A stretch of DNA of 64,000 bases from Solenopsis invicta (taxonomy: Eukaryota > Arthropoda > Insecta > Hymenoptera > Formicidae). The stretch spans positions 8,982,001-9,046,000 of the forward strand of contig NC_052678.1 in assembly GCF_016802725.1 (NCBI RefSeq). Reading direction: 5' to 3'. The notes under the pieces are model-generated. The model ran no database searches. It was not told the origin of the DNA and was given only the letters and a program-made list of their open reading frames with translations. Shown here piece after piece: positions 15,001-23,830 of this stretch (position 1 is its first letter; every line of letters starts with the position of its first letter). A program made the position numbers and the translations under genes.

Positions 15001-15590
15001 GTTTTGAGAAATATTATTTTTGCGAATTTCTCCAATATCTCTGTATTCTGATAGCCCCGAAAAGAGTTATAACATTTATCATAATGGATCGAATCGCTAA
15101 AGTAAAAGACGAAAGTGTTATATCAGTCAAAGTTCGAAATGTTTTAGTAAAATTGGTTTTTTTGCATATTTCTCCAATATCTCTGTGTTCTGATAGCCCA
15201 CAGAAGAGATATAACTTTTATCATGATGTATCGAATCGCTGAACTGATATAGGAAAGACTTACATCGGCAAATATCGAAATTTTTGTGTAAAATTTTTTT
15301 TGCTAATTTCTCCAATATCTCTGTGTTCTAATAGCCCCGAGAAAAGTTCTAACTTTTATCATGATGTGTCGAATCGCTGAACTGAAAAAGGAAAGACTTA
15401 TATCAGGCAAATTTCGAAATATTTGAGTAAAATTTTTTTTGCGAATTTCTCCAATATCTCTGTGTTCTGATAGCCCCGAGAAGAGTTCTAACTTTTATCA
15501 TAATGGATCGAATCGCTAAAGTGAAAGACGAAAGTGTTATATCAGTCAAAGTTCGAAATTTTTTGGAAATTTGGTTTTTTTCCAAATTTC
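1..15590. repeat. Homogeneous satellite array, 138-143 bp monomer with higher-order structure
   Basis: Tandem monomers of about 142 or 139 bp start at the window edge, so the array is cut on the left. Every monomer carries the core CAATATCTCTGTGTTCTGAT, followed by GATAGCC. Two main classes alternate. Class A has CCCGAGAAGAGTT and GGATCGAATCGCTAAAGTGA. Class B has CCCACAGAAGAG (or CCTAAGAAGAG, or CATACAGAAGAG) and GTATCGAATYGCTGAAYTGA. The classes also differ downstream: A usually has TTAGTAAAATTGG and B has GAGAAAAATTTTTTTTGCG. A marker variant, AAATTTTGGAGAAAAA, recurs near 1375, 2360, 3629, 5306, 6573, 7838, 9666, 10930, 12751 and 14022. Its spacing is often about 1265 bp (nine monomers). 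Short open frames of 60-99 codons recur with the monomers and are not genes. I infer centromeric, pericentromeric or subtelomeric satellite; the sequence alone does not fix the chromosomal site. Confidence 0.97.
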
Positions 15591-17055
15591 TTCAATTTCT
15601 CTGTGTTCTTATAGCCCACAGAAGAGATATACCTTTTATCATGACGTATCGAATCGCTGAACTGAAAAAGGAAAGACTTATATCAGGCAAATTACGAAAT
15701 TATTGAGTAAATTTTTTTTTGCCAGTTTCTCCAATATTTCTGTGTTCTGATAGCCCCCAGAAGATTTCTAACTTTTATCATGATGGATCGAATCGCTAAA
15801 GTGAAAAACGGTAGACTTATATCAGTCAAAGTTCGAAATTTTGAGTAAATTTTTTTTTGCCAATTTCTCCAATATTTCTGTGTTCTGATAGCCCCCAGAA
15901 GAGTTCTAACTTTTATCATGATGGGTCGCATCGCTAAAGTGAAAAACGAAAGACTTATATCATTTTTTTTTTTTGTTTACGGAGAGGAAATGCGTTACCG
16001 CATACCCCAGACCTCGGGGGAGGCCTGGTGGTTATGTGGGGCTCTTCCCCGCCGACGACGTGTCGGCGGAGACATACCCACTAAAACCTCTCCGGGTGTC
16101 CTGCCCTGGTCCATGACTGGGGGACTCCGGGAACGCGTGCAGCATACTTCCGGAGCTGCAGCATACTTCCGGAGCGAAAGACTTATATCAGTCAAAGTTC
16201 GAAATTATTGAGTAAAATTTTTTTTGCTATTTTCTCCAATATTAGTGAGTTCTGATGGCCCCCAGAAGAATTCTAACTTTTATCATAATGGATCGAATCG
16301 CTAAAGTAAAAAGCGGAAGACTTGTATCAGTCAAATTTCGAAATTTTTGAGTAAATTTTTTTTTGCCAATTTCTCCAATATTTCTGAGTTTTGATAGCCC
16401 CCAGAAAAGTTTTAACTTTTATCATGATGGATCGAATCGCTAAAGTGAAAAACGGAAGACTTATATAAGTCAAAGTTCGAAATTTTTGATTAAAACTTTT
16501 GTTGCGAATTTCTCCAATATCTCTGTGTTCTGATAGCCCTCGGATGAGTTCTAACTTTTTTCATAATGGATCGAACCGCTAAAGTGAAAAACGGAAGTGT
16601 TATATCAGTCAAAGTTCGAAATTTTTGAGTAAAATTTTTTTTGCGATTTTCTCCAATTTTAGTGAGTTCTGATAGCCCCCAGAAGAGTTCTAACTTTTAT
16701 CATAATGGATCGAATCGCTAAAGTGAAAAACGGAAGACTTATATCAGTCAAAGTTCAAATCTTTGAGTAAAATTTTTTTTCGGATTTCTCCAATATTTCT
16801 GTGTTCTGATAGCTCCCCGAAGAGTTTTAACTTTTATCACAATGGATCGAATCGCTAAAGTCAAAAACGAAAGTGTTATATTCAAATTTGGAATTTTTAA
16901 GTAAAATTTTTTTCGCTAATTTCGCTAATATTTCGCTAGTTCTGACAGCCCCGTAAGAGTTCTAACTCTTATCATAAAGGATAGAAACGCTAAAGTGAAA
17001 AACGGAAGAGTTATATCAGTCAAAGTTCGATATTTTTGAGTAAAACTTTTTGTGA
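15590..17055. repeat. Divergent edge of the satellite array
   Basis: The same monomer continues but has decayed. The conserved GATAGCCC becomes GATAGCCCCC, many monomers read GTGAAAAACG instead of GTGAAAGACG, and single-base changes and small indels accumulate rightwards until similarity is lost near 17055. Satellite borders normally look like this, because end monomers escape homogenisation by unequal exchange and conversion. One retroelement fragment interrupts this edge at 15963-16174. Confidence 0.9.
15963..16174 (-). mobile_element. 5'-truncated non-LTR retrotransposon 3' end inserted in the satellite
   Basis: A 212-bp GC-rich segment interrupts one AT-rich monomer and is flanked by a perfect 16-bp target duplication, CGAAAGACTTATATCA (15947-15962 and 16175-16190). 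It begins with a T run on the plus strand (15963-15974), which is a poly(A) tail when read on the minus strand. The minus strand has an open frame with a Pro/Arg-rich tail (motif RTPGEVLVGMSPPTRRRRG) ending shortly before the tail. This resembles the C-terminus and 3' UTR of insect R1-type LINEs, though the clade is a guess. At its 5' end an 18-bp unit (GCAGCATACTTCCGGAG plus one base) is present twice in tandem. Confidence 0.8.
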
Positions 17056-17557
17056 AATTTTTAAGTGACTTTTTTCATATTTTTTTGTGTTGCAACATCT
17101 TTCCAGCATTATTTACCTCAATTTTCATTTTCTATGTCTTATAGTTGTTTTAATAAAAAATTTTTTTATTTACTGCAAAAGAAGATTCAGTCTTAACTTA
17201 ATTTATGGGAGGTTGGTTTTAAATTAAGCACATCGTTTAATATATATATATATATATATATTTATTGGTTATACATTCTTAAAAATACAGTAATAACAAA
17301 AGTATCATTATTAATTATGAACTTTTATTGATCACATATCGTTCAAAATATACATCAATTTTTGTAATTGTTAGGTGGTTACATATTTGTTCGGAATGTA
17401 AGATATATTATTTTCGTGAATAACAACTTTGTGGCCGCAGCGACCCGTACAAATTTGAAATACCGCCACCCGTAAATTGATTTTTTTTAGAAATGTAATG
17501 CTGATGACGTTTTACATACGATTTATAATAGTCGCGAACTATTTTATCATTTCGTGA
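17056..17557. other. AT-rich spacer between satellite and Polinton remnant
   Basis: No open frame of interest. The stretch has an (AT)n run at 17240-17261 and otherwise unremarkable AT-rich sequence. It might contain the outer end of the Polinton, but I can see no terminal inverted repeat. Confidence 0.5.
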
Positions 17558-17876
17558 TTAATCGTTCAAAAAAATATCACGAAACTTATGCATGCCAAAC
17601 CCAGTACGCATAAGATGTGCAAACATGACACAAAATTGTCCACACACGTCAGAAGTGTTGCTTTGAAATTGTTGATGGTTGTAGAGTATGATTTTGCAGT
17701 TTCTTCCAAGTCGTTTGAGATGTTGGGGGATGATGTGTGGCAACCCATAGCTGTCGAAATAGTGTCCGATGCCGTCCCTTCCGACGTACATAGCGACCCA
17801 GTGTGTCCCGGGTTTTGTATGATCATCGGTATTAGCAATAATAGCCGCAGGTTTACTCCATGATTTAATAAAGGTC
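17558..17876 (-). pseudogene. Polinton/Maverick adenain-like cysteine protease, N-terminally truncated
   Basis: The minus-strand frame from about 17876 down to the stop at 17558 encodes the C-terminal half of a protease of the adenain/Ulp1 (C48-like) type carried by Polintons. Visible landmarks in order are a GTHWVA segment with the catalytic-type His, HYFDSYGLP, and near the end VCGQFC with the nucleophile-type Cys. This family matures virion proteins. An in-frame stop lies directly upstream and the normal N-terminal part is absent, so this is a broken copy. It overlaps in another frame the tail of the next open frame upstream, which suggests a deletion or frameshift joined two genes here. 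Confidence 0.75.
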
Positions 17877-18267
17877 TAGCTTTTGTTCGATATTTTGATG
17901 GTTCGCTATCCAGAATAAATAAATCGTCTAAACAATCTTTTTGTTCCTGTGTTTTTACCTCTTCATCCTCCGAATGTCTTGATTGCTTTGTTTTGTAAAC
18001 AGTGTCAATCAAAGTATTAATAGATTTAGTAGGTATATTGCGTTTTGCTTCTTCTACAAAATACAGGTAACGTTGTAACGTTTGCAAGTAAGCCTTGCAT
18101 TTTTCTCTTTCATCCGCAAATTTGCTTGAATTGAGAATTTCAAGCATTTCTTCATCTAGTCTGCTTATCGTCGTACCTGGAGTTTGAATTGTTCTATCGT
18201 TCGATGTCCGTGTTAATTGCGCAATTTTTTCTTCGGATATCAAGACCATTTTTTTTGCGTGTTCCAT
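17870..18267 (-). pseudogene. Polinton-associated protein of unknown function, coiled N-terminal part
   Basis: The minus-strand frame starts with ATG at 18267, 7 bases beyond the stop of the preceding small gene, which is the compact spacing of an element-borne gene set. The first about 130 residues are charged and helical, with a basic start (MEHAKKMVLISEEK) and an acidic and glutamine-containing stretch. Short proteins of this look lie beside the capsid genes in other Polinton-like elements, from general recall only. The frame stays open to 17566 (233 codons), but the last about 100 codons are an out-of-frame reading of the protease, so the true gene probably ended or was cut near 17870. 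Function unknown. Confidence 0.5.
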
Positions 18268-18273
18268 TATTTT

Positions 18274-18561
18274 TTAGTTTCCACCTATAAGGCGAGATAA
18301 CACGGTGCCTAATATAAGTGCTAATAATAAAGGTAAGAAACCACCTCGCTGTACGATTAGCCGTTTCTTATTCTTCCAAGCAGCTTGTTTATCAACTAAT
18401 TGTCGCAATATGCTCGCATGATGCTTCAAACGACGCTTATATGAGTGTTTAAGAGCCACATTACCGCGTAATATGTTTAAAGCACACTCACATATACACC
18501 TAATAAGTTTTGGGTAGGCCTTTTTCAAGATAGCAACACGCTGTTTATTACTGAGGTGACA
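18274..18561 (-). pseudogene. Small Polinton virion-type protein with C-terminal hydrophobic segment (5' end lost)
   Basis: The minus-strand frame runs from the mariner boundary to a stop at 18274. It encodes about 95 residues: a basic Lys/Arg-rich body with CECALNILRGN, then KRLIVQRGG and a hydrophobic tail of roughly 18 residues. A small basic protein with a QRGGFL-type turn and hydrophobic C-terminus is a recurrent Polinton/adintovirus neighbour, sometimes compared with adenovirus core or minor capsid proteins. The reading frame continues up to the mariner end without a convincing ATG, so the 5' end was lost before the mariner inserted. Identification is by gross features and context. Confidence 0.55.
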
Positions 18562-18563
18562 TA

Positions 18564-19885
18564 CGAGGTGTGTTCAAAAAGTATCGCGAATTTTGAATTT
18601 TCGCGGGTTACGTATATTCGAATTTCGATCTTTTTGTGGCGTTATGTTGGTACTCATGTCTCTCACTTATGCCGACAAGCTCGGCCATTTTGAATGTTCA
18701 CTTAATTGTTGACAGCTGCTTTGCTTGCACGTGTTTTGGATCGTCTTCGATTTTTACCTATTCAAAAAAATGGATCAAAGAACCTGTATCAAATTTTGTG
18801 TGAAAAACGAAATTAAGTGCGCGGATGCATTCCGAATGTTGACTGTGGCATACGGAGAAGCTACCTTGGACCGAAGCAACGTTTATCGGTGGTACAAAAT
18901 GTTCTCAGAAGGCCGAGAAGATGTGAACGACGAAGAGCGTGCCGGACGCCCGAGCACTTCAACAACAGACGAAAAAATTAATGAAGTGGAGAAAATGGTA
19001 TTGGCCAATCGTCGAATCACCGTTAGAGAAGTTGCTGAGGACCTAAACATATCGATTGGCTCGTGCCATTCGATTTTTATCAATGATTTGGGCATGAGAC
19101 GGGTCGCCGCGAAATTCGTACCAAAATTGCTCAATTGCGACCAAAAACAGCATCGCATGAACATTGCTAATGAGATGTTGGACTCTGTCCGCGACGACCC
19201 AAATTTGCTCCAGAGGGTCATAACTGGTGACGAATTGTGGGTTTATGGTTATGACGTGGAAACCAAAGCTCAATCATCTCAATGGAAGCTGCCGCACGAA
19301 CCAAGACCGAAAAAAGCGCGCCAAGTTCGGTCGAATGTGAAAGTTTTGCTGACAGTTTTCTTCGATTGCAGGGGCGTGGTGCATCATGAGTTCTTGCCAC
19401 AGGGTAGAACGGTCAATAAGGAATATTACCTGCAAGTTATGCGCAATTTGCGCGAAGCAATCCGCCAGAAACGCCCGGATTTGTGGAAGAACAAAAATTG
19501 GCTTTTGCACCACGATAACGCCCCTGCTCACACATCGTTGCTTGTGCGCGACTTTTTGGCCAAAAACAACACACTAATGATGCCGCAGCCACCGTATTCC
19601 CCAGATCTGGCCCCCTGTGACTTTTTCTTGTTCCCTAAACTGAAGAGGCCCATGAAAGGACGACGTTACGCTACGCTTGACGAGATAAAGACGGCATCGA
19701 AGGAGGAGCTGAACAAGATAAAAAAAAATGATTTTTTGAAGTGCTTCGAAGATTGGAAAAACCGTTGGCACAAGTGTATAATATCTTATGGGGATTACTT
19801 TGAAGGGGACAAAATAGATATTCATGAATAAATAAATAATTTTTGAAAAAACACAAAATTCGCGATACTTTTTGAACACACCTCG
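18564..19885 (+). mobile_element. Complete mariner (Tc1/mariner) transposon
   Basis: A 1322-bp element has perfect 32-bp terminal inverted repeats beginning CGAGGTGTGTTCAAAAAGTA at both ends (18564-18595 and the reverse complement ending at 19885). It is flanked by a TA target duplication (18562-18563 and 19886-19887). It carries one intact transposase frame (18770-19831). Identical TIRs and an undamaged frame point to a recent insertion. It lies exactly at the junction between two broken Polinton genes and is transcribed opposite to them. Confidence 0.97.
18770..19831 (+). CDS. Mariner transposase, DD34D, intact
   Basis: The product is a 353-residue cut-and-paste transposase acting on the element's own TIRs. 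The N-terminal about 115 residues form the paired-type double helix-turn-helix DNA-binding region: the first helical domain (about 1-55, with NVYRWYKMFSEGREDV), a linker with GRPSTS at about 60, then a second domain. The catalytic triad is complete: D154 in TGDE, D249 in HHDNAPAH, and D284 in YSPDLAPCDFFLFP, leaving 34 residues between the last two. The linker motif WKLPHEP (about 172-178) corresponds to the mariner WVPHEL motif. I chose the ATG at 18770 because it directly follows an A-rich leader and starts the family-like MDQR N-terminus; an upstream in-frame extension has only a TTG. No stop or frameshift is seen and the length is normal. Subfamily not assigned. Confidence 0.95.
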   Translation: MDQRTCIKFCVKNEIKCADAFRMLTVAYGEATLDRSNVYRWYKMFSEGREDVNDEERAGRPSTSTTDEKINEVEKMVLANRRITVREVAEDLNISIGSCHSIFINDLGMRRVAAKFVPKLLNCDQKQHRMNIANEMLDSVRDDPNLLQRVITGDELWVYGYDVETKAQSSQWKLPHEPRPKKARQVRSNVKVLLTVFFDCRGVVHHEFLPQGRTVNKEYYLQVMRNLREAIRQKRPDLWKNKNWLLHHDNAPAHTSLLVRDFLAKNNTLMMPQPPYSPDLAPCDFFLFPKLKRPMKGRRYATLDEIKTASKEELNKIKKNDFLKCFEDWKNRWHKCIISYGDYFEGDKIDIHE

Positions 19886-19887
19886 TA

Positions 19888-20063
19888 TCACCATATTCGG
19901 TGTAACCTGATTGCCATTCTGAATAGTAAAATAATACGCGGTCAAACTTGGTATCACTCATAAAATTCATATTCCGAAAAAATCTTTTCACAGAAAAGGT
20001 TTTACCACAGCCTGTGGTACCGCAGATCATAGAGGTCCAAGGGTGTTTCCACCGTGTATCCAT
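19888..20063 (-). pseudogene. Polinton packaging ATPase, N-terminal fragment
   Basis: The minus-strand frame from ATG 20063 encodes about 58 residues with HPWTSMICGTTGCGKT, a classical Walker A loop, followed by a stretch typical of the start of the Polinton FtsK/A32-type genome-packaging ATPase. Similarity stops at the mariner boundary. Across the mariner the frame would hit stops within a few codons and the sequence belongs to another gene, so roughly three quarters of the ATPase (including Walker B) was deleted before the mariner arrived. The open frame reading into mariner TIR DNA is not meaningful. Confidence 0.75.
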
Positions 20064-20209
20064 TTTTACGAATAACGCTTGGTGGCTGATGTTTTTACTT
20101 AAAAACTTTTATATTGTAATACAGGTAAATATTAGAAAAATCGATAAACTTCTGATAATACATAGATATTTTATTCAAAAGCTCAAAAATACAATTATAT
20201 AACAAATAA

Positions 20210-20575
20210 TTATAAATTACAATGACCGTATGGTAACGACCCATAAGGCCCATACCGTCTTCGTTTATCAAATCTCTGCTTACATGTTTTACTCTCTGTA
20301 CTCGTTATTACGTTATGAAGCTCCGTACGTCTGATAGAGTCAAAATGAAGTGTTATCGACGTATCTCCTTTATCTGTAACAAGTGATCTGACAGAATAAT
20401 AGTTGATTAATTTATTGTTTGCAAAATTAAGAGTTATACCTTTAGCTTTGCAAATTTCTACGATACTACCATCGGGTTTACGTACAAGAAATGCGTAAAA
20501 TTTCGGGCCAGCCGAAACAAAAGATTTAATGTAACTACCTTCTTTCCATAATTGCATTCTTTCCATCAATACCAA
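20210..20575 (-). pseudogene. Polinton protein-primed DNA polymerase B, C-terminal fragment
   Basis: The minus-strand frame of about 120 codons contains SFVSAGPKFYAF followed by CKAKGITLNF. This is the characteristic last block of Polinton family-B DNA polymerases (the usual form is FVSGGPKNY...K.RGITLN). Only the C-terminal part exists. An in-frame stop occurs just upstream of 20575, and a low-complexity CCATTG-type repeat begins immediately there, so the rest of the gene has been lost or replaced. It lies upstream of the ATPase fragment in the same orientation, as expected for one element. Confidence 0.75.
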
Positions 20576-20995
20576 TCAATGGGATGGCCTATTTGTCATC
20601 TTTTCCATCATTGTCATTATTGCCATCGTTGCCATCATTGTCATCCCATTTTTATCATTGCCATTATTATTACGCCATTGCCGCCACTGCCGACATTGCC
20701 ACCATTTTTATTATTGCCATCATTGCCATTTTTTTGATAACATTTCCATCATTGCATTCATTTCATTATGCGATTCTATTTCCATATTGCTATTCCATTG
20801 CCATCATTAACATCGAGAACATTGTCATAATTGCCATCATTTCCACCATTGTCGTCATTGCCGTCAGGCTATATATATTGTCATTGTCATCATTTCCATT
20901 ATTGCCATTCCATTAACATCGTTGCATTCATTCCAATATTTTCATCCCATTGCCATCCCATTTCCATCATTTCCACAATTGCCATCGATTAATAT
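20576..20995. repeat. Degenerate CCATTG / CCATCATTG low-complexity repeat
   Basis: About 420 bp are built from imperfect ATTGCCATC, CCATTG and TCATTG units in a 3-bp register. The ATTGCCATCATTGCCAT form recurs near 20621 and 20712. It starts exactly where the polymerase fragment ends. Open frames in it are rich in His, Ile, Ala and Pro only because of the repeat. Confidence 0.85.
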
Positions 20996-21233
20996 CGAGA
21001 AGAATTTGATTAAAATCCGTTACTTTACTGATTAACACTTTAATACCTTATATCGTATATTATTATATAATTCTTTATTAATTTTTTTTTCTAAAGTTTT
21101 GATTAATCTTTACGTGATATTTCGTAAAAACTGTTGAAAGGTTGTATTAAAATCAGATCAATAATCTTCACGTTTGTAAGTTAGAGAATAAAAATAATAC
21201 TCAAGTATCCATATATTTCATTGATTTTTATTA

Positions 21234-21279
<46 letters not shown>

Positions 21280-22050
21280 TATTGTGCCATGTTAATCGCG
21301 CGTATTGTCATTTGTAAATCATGCGTATGCATGTATATGCCATTGTAACATAATAAAAAAAGAGTGGGCGCTTTCTAGTCTCTCTACGTCCCTGCGCAGA
21401 AATCGTCCGAAATCCTCTTTCTGAATTTTACAGCCTAAACGTAGCACGGAAAACGTGAAGGGTCGAGAGGGGAGTAAAGAGGAGGGTATCCATAGAGATA
21501 ACATCGCCGCTTGCTCCATGTCTATTACCGCGATGCTTTCTCTCTCTAACTGAAGGTCTAAACAATTAAAGGACAATCACGTTAAAAGAGAAAGAGAGAA
21601 AGAGAGAGAGAGAGAGTTGCGTCAAGATTTAAAAAAATTAAAAAAGCTAATTTTTTCAAAAGCATAATTTGAAGACATTTAAATAATAAAGAATTATGTA
21701 AAAATAAAAAGGTGGTATATTTATTCGTGGAAAGACATTTATTTCTTCTTCATCATATGATGCGATGTTAATTACAATTATTTTTTAAGTACTGCGTAAA
21801 ATGAATGTTTCTTTATTAAAGAACCAAATTCTCTCTGTTACTATTAAACATCTTTTTTAAGTAAAAATATGATTGTGCAAAATATGGGCATAAACGTATT
21901 GATATGTATTAATATCAATGTTAATGTAAATAATTCAGACTATAATAAATAAAAAATTACGCGAAAGTAGACGTAATTAATCATTTGTGCACATTCTCGA
22001 CCCCTGTTCTGGATGCAACACACGCGATACGCGTCAGATTTTATTTACAG
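20996..22050. other. AT-rich spacer with microsatellites, no gene seen
   Basis: Contains an (ATT)n microsatellite at about 21226-21281 and an (AG)n run at about 21591-21616. A moderately GC-richer block at 21360-21560 has a short open frame without recognisable features. No coding sequence is supported. Confidence 0.6.
21226..21281. repeat. (ATT)n microsatellite
   Basis: Roughly eighteen uninterrupted ATT/TTA triplets. Confidence 0.95.
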
Positions 22051-22056
22051 CAAAAT

Positions 22057-22130
22057 GGATGTTAGCACGGACAACAACCTACATCCATCTCTCGAGAAAT
22101 GGATGTAGGTTGTTGTCCGTGCTAGCATCC
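22057..22130. repeat. 32-bp inverted repeat (hairpin) upstream of ATAD3
   Basis: Arms 22057-22088 and 22099-22130 are complementary over 32 bp with one mismatch and a 10-base loop (CTCTCGAGAA). The word GCAAAATGGATGT occurs at the left arm start and again about 100 bp downstream near 22153. It lies about 300 bp before the ATAD3 start codon. Confidence 0.85.
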
Positions 22131-22435
22131 ACACTGTTTTTAACGGCGGGTTGCAAAATGGATGTGACACGTAGTTCCCATTCTGGCCAGAATAGATGTG
22201 CGTCACTAGTGTACGGGAGTTTCGAAGCGTTATAGGAAAAAGGCCGCCGTGGCCGCTCTCAGGTTCCTCTCTGCCGAGAGTCACAGTCGTGAGTCTGCGC
22301 AACTTCGCCAGCAATTTGATTCGCCGTGATTGCAGCGGTGTACACGTGACAAGGCACGCTCTCCAGGACACGCGTGCCGAGGAGTGCGCCAAGTGTAACT
22401 TTTTGTTCGTAGCACGCCGGTCGACCGCAGGAAGA

Positions 22436-23786
22436 ATGTCGTGGTTATTCGGCTATCGCAATTCGCAACCGCCGCAGGACTTTACGCAATTTGTGCAGCC
22501 GCCACCGCCGGCGGGCGACGGTGGTGGCGGCGGTGCTGGAGGCGGTGGTTCACCGCCGAAGATCAGTGGTTCGATGGAGGCGTACAGGTTCGACTCGAGC
22601 GCGCTGGAACGAGCCGCCACAGCTGCCAAGGATCTCGAACGATCTAGTATGATGTTCCTTTCATGATCATTTCCCGCATTTTCCGCGAAAAGCCGCGTGC
22701 GCGCGATTACGTAAGCGGGCGGCTTTAGAGGTTAGGATACGCATGCACGAGGAGACATCTCGTCTCTCACTCGCGCGCACGATGACGCAACTTTCCGCGG
22801 AGAATTCGTCAATCGATCCGGTAAACGGAGATTCCTGTGGAATGTCGAGGATACGAGTCTTTTTCAACGCCATCGTCTGGTCGATGACAATTTGCTACGT
22901 TAACTGTATTCCGCTTGTTGAATACTCGTCAATCGCGTGTTGCTTGAAATATTTTTTAAATAAAACTTGTATACCTTCAAAAATATATATGAACATTATT
23001 GTAAAAAATTGATATAATTGTCTTTGATATTCTATAGAGAGGATATATATCATTAATAGTTTTAATACTTTAATACCTTTGTTTTTGGATCCTTATTATT
23101 CATCACGGATTCTCTGGTGAAAAATTTTCTCAGAATTTTGATTAGAATTACATTATTTAATAAATAAGGAAATTACATCTTTTTCTAGAATTTTTCGTTT
23201 ATGTGATTCTGAATATTCTAAGATTTCTAAATTTTTTCATCCTATAATTTCTAAAAAATACTTTAAACTTTTTCAAATTTTATAAGTTTTATAAGATTTT
23301 TAACAGAAATTATAGAATGAGAAATCTTTAAAAATTTTGAAATATTTAAGAATTCATTAATTTTTTATTTATATAATTCTTTACATAAAGAATTCTAGAA
23401 AAGACGTGGATTTTTTCAACATTTCTGAGAAATGTTTCAATTCATATAAAAAAATCTGAGAAATTTATAAAATTATAAAATTAAATAGAAGTTCTGAAAA
23501 ATATTGAAATTTATATAAAAATTCTAAAAATTACATAAAACATTCAAAGAAAATTTTTCACTATGATTGTTCATATCTATCAATAATTTTCATCATATTT
23601 TTATAAATATATAAAAATTATTGAGTGACTATTACATATACTTTAACATTTTGTAAAAGCATTTGCATTTAAAATATTATAAGTACATAAATATTTTATT
23701 TATTAATTAATTACTTAATTATAGCAAGATATTTTAAAGAAAATAAATGATTTAAATGTGTGTTAAGTATTAATAATAATAATAAT

Positions 23787-23830
<44 letters not shown>

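Larger units (their letters stand above)
17558..20575 (-). mobile_element. Degenerate Polinton/Maverick remnant with nested mariner
   Basis: Five gene fragments on one strand, in the order polymerase B, packaging ATPase, small virion-type protein, coiled protein, protease, define a Polinton. These are large self-synthesising DNA transposons related to adintoviruses and virophages. About 1.7 kb of element remains once the 1.3-kb mariner is excluded, against a usual 12-20 kb. I see no integrase, major capsid gene or terminal inverted repeats, and several genes are truncated, so it cannot be autonomous. Confidence 0.8.

Noticed and set aside
1..17055. Regularly spaced repeats that might suggest a CRISPR array
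   Set aside because: Whole 140-bp monomers are repeated with no unique spacers, and the DNA is eukaryotic.
20552..20916. Open frames of 61-110 codons rich in His, Ile and Pro
   Set aside because: They translate the CCATTG low-complexity repeat.
22196..22435. In-frame upstream ATG extending ATAD3 by 80 codons
   Set aside because: ATAD3 proteins start MSWLFG; the upstream part resembles no known leader and lies in the probable 5' UTR.
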